This document shows positions 57,793-64,000 of a stretch of 64,000 bases of DNA, in pieces (position 1 is the first letter of the stretch; each line of letters starts with the position of its first letter). The notes beneath the pieces were generated by a model that was not told where the DNA came from, made no database searches, and worked only from the letters and a program-made list of their open reading frames with translations. A program made the translations under genes and the position numbers. This DNA comes from Parapristionchus giblindavisi. Its lineage: Eukaryota; Nematoda; Chromadorea; Rhabditida; Diplogasteridae. Location of the stretch: contig CALSFV010000222.1 of NCBI GenBank assembly GCA_943737045.1, positions 124,001-188,000 of the forward strand. Reading direction: 5' to 3'.

Positions 57793-59768
57793 TCTCGAAT
57801 GATTTTGCTTATTTTATTTATTTATTTATCGTAGTTCGCTCAGAGTTTTCTAACATCTCCATTTCGTGTAGTTGTCAGATGTTAGACTCCCTTCTCCTTT
57901 TTTCTCTCCCTGTCTGTTCACGAAAGAGCGTGTGGGAGTGAGAGAGCGGATGATGAGCAGTCGCGCGGAGTTGGGGCGCGCGCGTGTAATTTCGATGGCG
58001 GATATATATATATGAGAGGAATCGCCAGAGGTTCGACCACCCCCCGGACATAGAAAATTCGACCCCCTGAAAAATTCAGAATAAGTACTTTGAACGATGC
58101 TCTATCGAACTGCGTTTTCCGAATTTGCATATCTGCTCTCATTTTCGAGTAGCGGTAGGTCAAAGTTGGCAGGTACGGTTTTTTTGGCTCGAGTGTGCGT
58201 CAGAAAAATGATCATAACTCCGTTCAAAATAATGATAGACACTTTTTCAAAAAAAGCATCGAAAGAGGAGATCTTGCGCAACATTTAACAGTTGATGACG
58301 TCATTTTTCGACCATGCGCTGGTGCTGGGCGGTCGGTTTTATGAAAAAGTGACGTAACTTTCCTAATCGGAAAAAGTGCACTTTTCTTCTATGCGCGTTT
58401 TGTTGCACCCATATGTGTCTAAAAATGACCCAAGTTTCAGAGGATTTCCGAATTGGAAAAAAAAAGCGTTGATTTTAGTGACGCGACCTCGGCTTATTCC
58501 TTTATTTAGTGACGCGACCTCGGCTTATTCCTTTATCAAGAAACAGCAAAAGAGCTAAAATGACTCAAAAACATCCGAAAAAACATTGCGAGCTCAAAAT
58601 ACCCATATATGACAGTTATATGAAACACAAAATCACCAAGTTCCGAAAAATTTGAAAAAATACCGTATTTTGCTTTTCCACGTGGAAAAAACGTTTCAGT
58701 AATGATAATTAATCTTTATAATATTTCTTATAATGTTTTTGAACATTTATATTTTTGGAAGTGAAGGCCTACCTGCTCTTAGAGCCGAGATATGATGAGC
58801 AGTCGCGCGGAGTTGGGGCGCGCGCGTGTAATTTCGATGGCGGATATCTCGGCTCTAAGCGCAGGTAGGCCTTCACTTCCAAAAATATAAATGTTCAAAA
58901 ACATTATAAGAAATATTATAAAGATTAATTATCATTACTGAAACGTTTTTTCCACGTGGAAAAGCAAAATACGGTTTTTTTCAAATTTTTCGGAACTTGG
59001 TGATTTTGTGTTTCATATAACTGTCATATATGGGTATTTTGAGCTCGCAATGTTTTTTCGGATGTTTTTGAGTCATTTTAGCTCTTTTGCTGTTTCTTGA
59101 TAAAGGAATAAGCCGAGGTCGCGTCACTAAATAAAGGAATAAGCCGAGGTCGCGTCACTAAAATCAACGCTTTTTTTTTTCCAATTCGGAAATCCTCTGA
59201 AACTTGGGTCATTTTTAGACACATATGGGTGCAACAAAACGCGCATAGAAGAAAAGTGCACTTTTTCCGATTAGGAAAGTTACGTCACTTTTTCATAAAA
59301 CCGACCGCCCAGCACCGGCGCATGGTCGAAAAATGACGTCATCAACTGGTAAATGTTGCGCAAGATCTCCTCTTTCGATGCTTTTTTTTGAAAAAGTGTC
59401 TATCATTATTTTGAACGGAGTTATGATCATTTATCTGACGCACACTCGAGCCAAAAAAACCGTACCTGCCAACTTTGACCTACCGCTACTCGAAAATGAG
59501 AGCAGATATGCAAATTCGGAAAACGCAGTTCGATAGAGCATCGTTCAAAGTACTTAATCTGAATTTTTCAGGGGGTCGAATTTTCTATGTCCGCGGACCC
59601 TCCGAAACGGTCGATTTTCTCGCGATTCCTCTCATATATATATATGTATAATAAGTACACTGGATATTCCCATGAGCACAGTCCACTGCGTTGAACAATC
59701 AAATCACTTTATTAAATAAAAAGAACGGTTTTTTTTGTTTTGCTGTTCCTTATTTTTACGAATAAACT

Positions 59769-62700
59769 TCATGGAGACTTGGCCGTGGATCTCATATTCG
59801 TGGACATGACGGTACTCTTTACTTTCGGACTGAATAGATGGAGTCTCGCATGGAAGATGCACATGATCAGACTGTAATTGCTCGTATTGATTTATTAGCA
59901 CATTGATCACGTATTGATTATCGTATTATCAAAAGATTTATAGTTTCATTTACAGAAATTTTCACTTCGATTGTTGCTATTTTTTTTCAAATTCGAGTAA
60001 TTTTATCAATACGTCGGATGAGAACCGATGAATGAGAACTATTTGCGATGAATGGGAACTAGAGACAGTGATTAGACAAAATATTATAATAGTTATTCAT
60101 CGGTTCTCGTCCGATTCCGAGTAGATTTGGGCCCTCTTTTTGCTAAAATACGCTTCTCACCCATCCAGAAGATGCGCCCCATGCCACACCAGCGTTGATG
60201 CGGCGAACCGTCCGAAATCGCTGGACGGGAAGATCGAGCAGAATATTATCTCACATATCATCAACGGCACACTTTGACTGAAACTCTGAAAAAAAATTAA
60301 TTTTGTTTTCAAAATCATTTCCGTTTCCAGAAAATACCTGAATGAACAGTCTAACTTCAGCCTTTCGATGTTTGGCGTTCTGCTTGTAGCTTGAATTGTG
60401 TAAATTCTGAATTTATAAAATATTGATATGAGTCTATCTTTAGTACTGATCCCTCAGAAAGTTTTCAAACATGTTCTTTCTACGTTTACACAATATATTC
60501 ATTATGCTACTGAAGTCCAAATCGTATCATAGTGGCGAAGAGTATACATATTAAAGATTAATATTTATACAATATTAGCAGTTAGCATATTAGAGATTAA
60601 TGATGAACTATAAATATTGCCCGTGAAAAATGTACTTGCATAAGAAAATGACAAACTGTATGTAAACACCGGGACAACGGGCGCATGCACTCTCTCGCCT
60701 ATCATTCGATTACAACTCTCCACTTCCTCACACCTAATTTGATATTTAAAAGAGATCGGAATATTATGTAAAACAAGAAATAATAATGCGGACAAAGAAA
60801 ATAAGTGATTTTTATACGCACAATACTTTACATACCTTCAAGTTCATGACTTTCAGGAGAAGAACGGTTGTCAAATCCAAAATGAACGTTATGAAAAGCT
60901 CAACGCAGCATATATAGAAGTTGATCCAGAAACAATATGATTTCCTGCAATTGAGCGCCTGCTTTGCCATCTCCGGCATTTTTTGCTCGCGGGACACACC
61001 GTTGAGAGGCCAAATCTCGCGGGGTACACCGCGAGGTGCACCACGGTGTGGAAGAGGCCTCGCGAGGTGGACATGAAATCTCGCGGGGCACACCGTCCCT
61101 CCTGCCCCACGGGGCACGCCGTCATCCACCTCGCGAGGCACCCCGTCTAGAGGCTGAAGCTCGCGAGGTACCCCGCAGGGCTGTGCGAAAAAAATATCGA
61201 AAAAATTCGAAAAACGAAATTTTTCGGAAATAAAAATCGAAAAATTCAAAAACATTTCGAAAAAAAAAACGAAAAATGTTGTACAAAAATTTCTAAATGC
61301 TTTTTCTTGTGATTTCTCGCTACTTGTTGGCTTACACCAGTCCCCGTTACTATATCAAACGAAAGAGTACTATCTAAAGTGTCTCTATGTTAGTTCAGTT
61401 AGACAAACTATCTCTAATTGTAAGAGAATTTGCGAGACAAAATATGACAATTGCAGTTGCAGAAAATGATTAAATTATTAAAAAAAGTCGTCTGGGATGC
61501 AACTAAAGAATTTTCAAATAGGTCAAAATCGATAAAACAATCAATTTTAAGAGCTATTTTCATCTCTTTTTTTTTCGATTTTTCGGGAAAAAGTCGAAAA
61601 CTTTTTCGTCGAAAAAAATGTTCGAAAAAAGTCGAAAATCGAAAAACGAAAAATGTACAGCCCTGGTACCCCGTCTCAAGGTTCTACCTCGTGGTGTACC
61701 TTGCGGCGTACACCACGGGATTGAACGGTGCGCCCCGCGAGTAAGAAATACCGGAGATGTTTTCTACGGAAAATATCGGACGGGTAAAACCATATAGAAC
61801 GCATAAACGGGCAAAAATAGACCGCAGTACCTGTCAACCGTATCCGTTGGAACTGGATCCATGTACACCCATAACATCAATTCTCTATTATAGCAAAGAC
61901 AAGAATATTGGGCTGAAGCACATTGAATTAAATGAATATTGAATATAAGAATGAATGAATGAATGAATATAATGAATATGAATATTGAATATTGAATATT
62001 GAATATTGAATATTGAATATTGAATATTGAATATTGAATATTGAATATTGAATATTGAATATTGAATATTGAATATTGAATATTGAATTGAGTATTGCAT
62101 TCAACGGACTCGGGTAGATTTTTGCACTAGGTATGATGCCAACCGTATAAGGAGAGCCGACTGGATAAGAACTATTTGCATATCTTGCCTATGCATTGGA
62201 AGTAGTTCTCATCCAATTGGTTCTCATTCAAGGGCTCTCATCCGACCTAATGCCAAAATTTCACATACCCAATATCAAATTCGGCAAAGTTTTGGCGAAA
62301 TTATTAACAAGTATGGCGAAGATAGCGTAGAATGTCCTCCTTATAGTGAAGATATGAAGAGGGTTGACAGGAAAAGCGAATATTATAAATCGATTGAGTG
62401 CTATCAGTAAATGTGCATCGATTCCACAAAGCCAAAAGGACATGGTTATCTGAAAACAATGTTTTACCGGTAGTCTCAATTCATTTAAATTAATATTATT
62501 AAGTGATGTACAAGAATAAATATGCATGCACTTTAAATTTAAATTTTTTGATTAAATAAGTTAACTAGTAATGTGCCTTATTAAATAATGGGAAAATGTG
62601 AAGATTGTTTCTGAGATGGTATTGAGCGTATAAAAATCACTTGTTTTATTTGTAGAAGAGAACTTTCTTGTTTTGCATGGTTCAGAAACTATGCCGATCT

Positions 62701-63642
62701 CTATTATATATCATATCGCGCGGCGAAGGTCAGCCGGGTTAGAGAGAGGCAGCGGAGAGACAATCGAGAGGCGAGGCGAGATGTAGAAGGCTACATCTCG
62801 CCGCGCCTCTCGATTGTGACTTCCGTTCGTTAGCACCGTTTGTCATTTTCTTATGCAAGTACATTTTATACGCACAATAGGTAGTGTGTCACCAAAATGG
62901 TAGAAACGAGCTTCGAAAGTGGTAAGTGAGTGGAATCTCCGAAATGTCCAATTTTGCTCGTGGACATGAAGTGAATTTTTGCAAATGCAATATTTAAACT
63001 TTAAAAGTCCCCCCCCCCCACACACACACCCACTAAACTATGTATCACCAGTGAGAATTAGTATCTATACTATAGTTTCTTTTGCAAACCACTTCGTAAT
63101 CGAATTTGGTCAGATAAAACAATCGTTACCGTTCCAATAGTCTTGCTCAGCATTGAATCAATTTGAAAGTAGGGATTATCGTCAGGAAGAATGTACCATG
63201 ATGCATTTATCGCCAACGAACTCATATTGATAATTGCGAGAAATCCGCACATCACACCGAATCTTGAAGAGATTTAATCGATAATTCCTGACTGATATTA
63301 GATTCAATCAATGGTTTCAGCCTAACTAAGTCTCCGCATTTTTCGCTGTAGTTGATCCACTATTTAAAAAAAGTTTGGCTCAATTTCATGACAGAAATAC
63401 CAGACGCACTTCTTCCCCAATTACTGTCCCAACACCAAAATATTGGTTTGCTTGTATAATCGTAATTGATCGATCTCAAATCGTGATTAAACTTACGCAT
63501 TTCGTAGGTGAACTGAATTCAGGACGGTGAATAGTGCGATGACATTTGCGATAATGCCAAAGATGGATACCTTAAGAGAGATGGTCGTTAAGACTCGACC
63601 ACCCCCGGACACGTGCGCTAGCAATGGGAACTGGGGGTCCAT
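59769..63642 (-). CDS. Srx-like 7TM chemosensory receptor, complete eight-exon gene
   Basis: Exons: 63497-63642 (start MDPQFPLL; TM1, IIANVIALFTVL), 63130-63262 (TM2, FGVMCGF...SWYILPDD), 62269-62449 (TM3, WLCGIDAHLLIALNRF, then FPVNPLHIFT and TM4), 61831-61912 (second outer loop, YSCLCYNRELMLW), 60836-60944 (TM5, KSYCFWINFYI...DLTTVLLL), 60338-60406 (inner loop, SYKQNAKHRKAEVRLFIQ), 60161-60285 (TM6-7, STLVWHGAHLLDG) and 59769-59871 (LIMCIFHARLHLFS...TAKSP, TGA). Total 948 nt, 315 residues, the usual length for Srx; all seven junctions are phase-compatible with GT-AG. Family signatures: LRN(S/A)FG, LLIALNRF, W..H..DG. Known role: ciliary G-protein-coupled receptor of sensory neurons; ligand unknown. 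The acceptor before exon 2 (TTCAAG) is slightly unusual. Introns host at least seven mobile or repeat elements, yet no exon is damaged. Confidence 0.85.
60008..60126. mobile_element. GTCGGATGAGAACC inverted repeat, copy 1
   Basis: CGGATGAGAACCGATGAATGAGAAC-type left part complementary to TTATTCATCGGTTCTCGTCC. In the last intron of the complete receptor; related to 62155-62248. Confidence 0.6.
60617..60823. mobile_element. TTGNGCGTATAAAA MITE, copy 5
   Basis: Ends TTGCCCGTGAAAAATGTACT and TTTTATACGCACAA between TA dinucleotides. Sits 12 bases from the donor of the TM5 exon of the complete receptor. Confidence 0.75.
60971..61756. mobile_element. CTCCGGTATTTTTTGCTCG foldback, copy interrupted by a hAT-type element
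   Basis: Ends CTCCGGCATTTTTTGCTCG and CGAGTAAGAAATACCGGAG. Homologous to 15254-15547 on both sides of the 61176-61665 insert. In the fourth intron of the complete receptor. Confidence 0.85.
61176..61665. mobile_element. hAT-type MITE with 8-bp target duplication
   Basis: Terminal CAGGGCTGT inverted repeats (490 bp) flanked by GTACCCCG at 61168-61175 and 61666-61673. The homologous element at 15.25 kb has one GTACCCCG and no insert. Interior is rich in TCGAAAAA. 8-bp duplications and CAGGG ends are hallmarks of hAT; no transposase. Confidence 0.9.
61975..62088. repeat. 7-base tandem repeat (TTGAATA)n
   Basis: About 15 perfect units, in the third intron of the complete receptor. Confidence 0.95.
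62155..62248. mobile_element. GTCGGATGAGAACC inverted repeat, copy 2
   Basis: CGACTGGATAAGAACTATTT with complementary AGTAGTTCTCATCCAATTGG, then TCTCATCCGAC at the right edge. Third intron of the complete receptor. Confidence 0.55.
62622..62877. mobile_element. TTGNGCGTATAAAA MITE, copy 6
   Basis: 256 bp, almost identical to 37711-37966, flanked by TA. In the second intron of the complete receptor, in the opposite orientation relative to the gene compared with the paralogue's copy. Confidence 0.85.
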
Positions 63643-63849
63643 ACTTGGGTGTTAGGAGTGTCACCGGCCCTTATTACACAAAACAGCAGAAATTTCCTGT
63701 TAGTGCCCTCAGGCTATTAGAAAAATTAATTTAAGTGCAAAAACGTTTAAAAATCATAATTTCTCAAATTGTTGAGATAAATTCCAAATATCATTTGCGA
63801 TGCGTCTAGGGTGCACAGACCTTGCTTATTCACTATTAGCATCGTATGT

Positions 63850-64000
63850 GCGTTGATTCCTAAACCACTTTTTGGGGCTGATCTATCCTTTCAACCATTT
63901 TTTTGAAAATTTTCATTCTGATTGCGTGCGAAAAATCAGAATTATGTTTGAATCAGCTTCCAACTTGCTTTCTGTAACATTCAGTCATAGTACTTTACAA
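63850..64000. mobile_element. Partial copy of the 3241-5153 foldback family
   Basis: Motifs GGCTGATCTATCCTTTCAAC, GATTGCGTGCGAAAAATCAG and TTCTGTAACATTCAGTC match, with about 15-20% differences, the segment near 3935-4050. Continues off the window. Confidence 0.6.

Larger units (their letters stand above)
55991..59645. mobile_element. Compound palindromic element, three near-identical 0.8-kb copies
   Basis: Copies at 55991-56790 (+), 58013-58795 (+) and 58850-59645 (-) begin ATGAGAGGAATCGC and end GCCTACCTGCTCTTAGAGCC. They differ by only a handful of bases and all contain a tandem 31-base repeat (TTTAGTGACGCGACCTCGGC). A further inverted pair, ATGGCGGATATCTCGG-adjacent with TTCGCTCAGAGTTTTC, lies at about 56780-56960 and 57836-58005. 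The last two copies form a head-to-head palindrome centred near 58.82 kb. No transposase recognised; ORFs in the three copies are repeats of one another. Confidence 0.75.

Overview
The window is animal, most likely nematode, nuclear DNA (rhabditid-like). Coding exons are short, introns are often 40-70 bases, acceptors read TTTCAG, donors read GTRAGT, and two nematode chemoreceptor families (Srx-like and Str-like 7TM receptors) are present. There is no operon structure, Shine-Dalgarno signal or CRISPR array. I cannot name the species.

Most of the DNA is mobile or repeated. Single-exon ORFs mislead here, so the gene models below were assembled by hand from splice sites, reading phase and comparison between paralogues inside the window. 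Layout: 1.1-5.6 kb (-), decayed Srx-like receptor interrupted by foldback elements; 6.4-8.4 kb (-), Str-like receptor with a frameshift; 10.1-10.4 kb (+), possible two-exon small gene; 11.1-15.0 kb, two large foldback/Tc1-type palindromes; 15.2-19.4 kb, MITEs plus orphan exons of unrecognised genes; 20.2-21.1 kb (-), LINE reverse-transcriptase relic; 22.2-24.2 kb, long (AAT)n and a mariner-like element; 24.8-32.3 kb, a multicopy duplicated unit with a gag fragment; 32.3-36 kb, inverted exon duplication and MITEs; 36.0-43.4 kb (+), Srx-like receptor whose fourth recognised exon is split by a 2.3-kb foldback element; 44.9-46.2 kb, mariner relic; 46.3-47.9 kb (-), C-terminal half of an M1 aminopeptidase; 48.3-50.0 kb, nested foldbacks; 51.8-53.4 kb (-), complete five-exon gene for a small single-pass membrane protein; 55.9-59.6 kb, near-identical palindromic units; 59.8-63.6 kb (-), complete eight-exon Srx-like receptor.

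The best-supported genes are the 59.8-63.6 kb receptor (about 315 codons, every splice phase compatible), the 51.8-53.4 kb membrane protein (136 codons) and the aminopeptidase 3' half. The intact receptor serves as a ruler for its two damaged paralogues. It shows where the exon insertion happened in the 36-43 kb copy and which exons are missing from the 1.1-5.6 kb copy.

The most striking feature is the number of nested, datable insertions. There is a hAT-type element with an 8-bp target duplication inside a foldback whose empty site survives elsewhere in the window, a TA-inserting element inside a MITE, a foldback inside another inverted repeat, and a foldback inside a receptor exon with a roughly 9-bp duplication. 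Several tRNA-like sequences, a short CTCTCGC hairpin family and a TTGCGGGCCCGCAA-rich MITE recur as unexplained structure. Stretches where I see nothing gene-like: about 1.8-2.7, 8.7-10.0, 12.8-13.3, 19.4-20.2, 21.1-22.2, 29.8-30.5, 33.8-35.6, 44.0-44.9, 50.0-51.4 and 53.8-54.1 kb.
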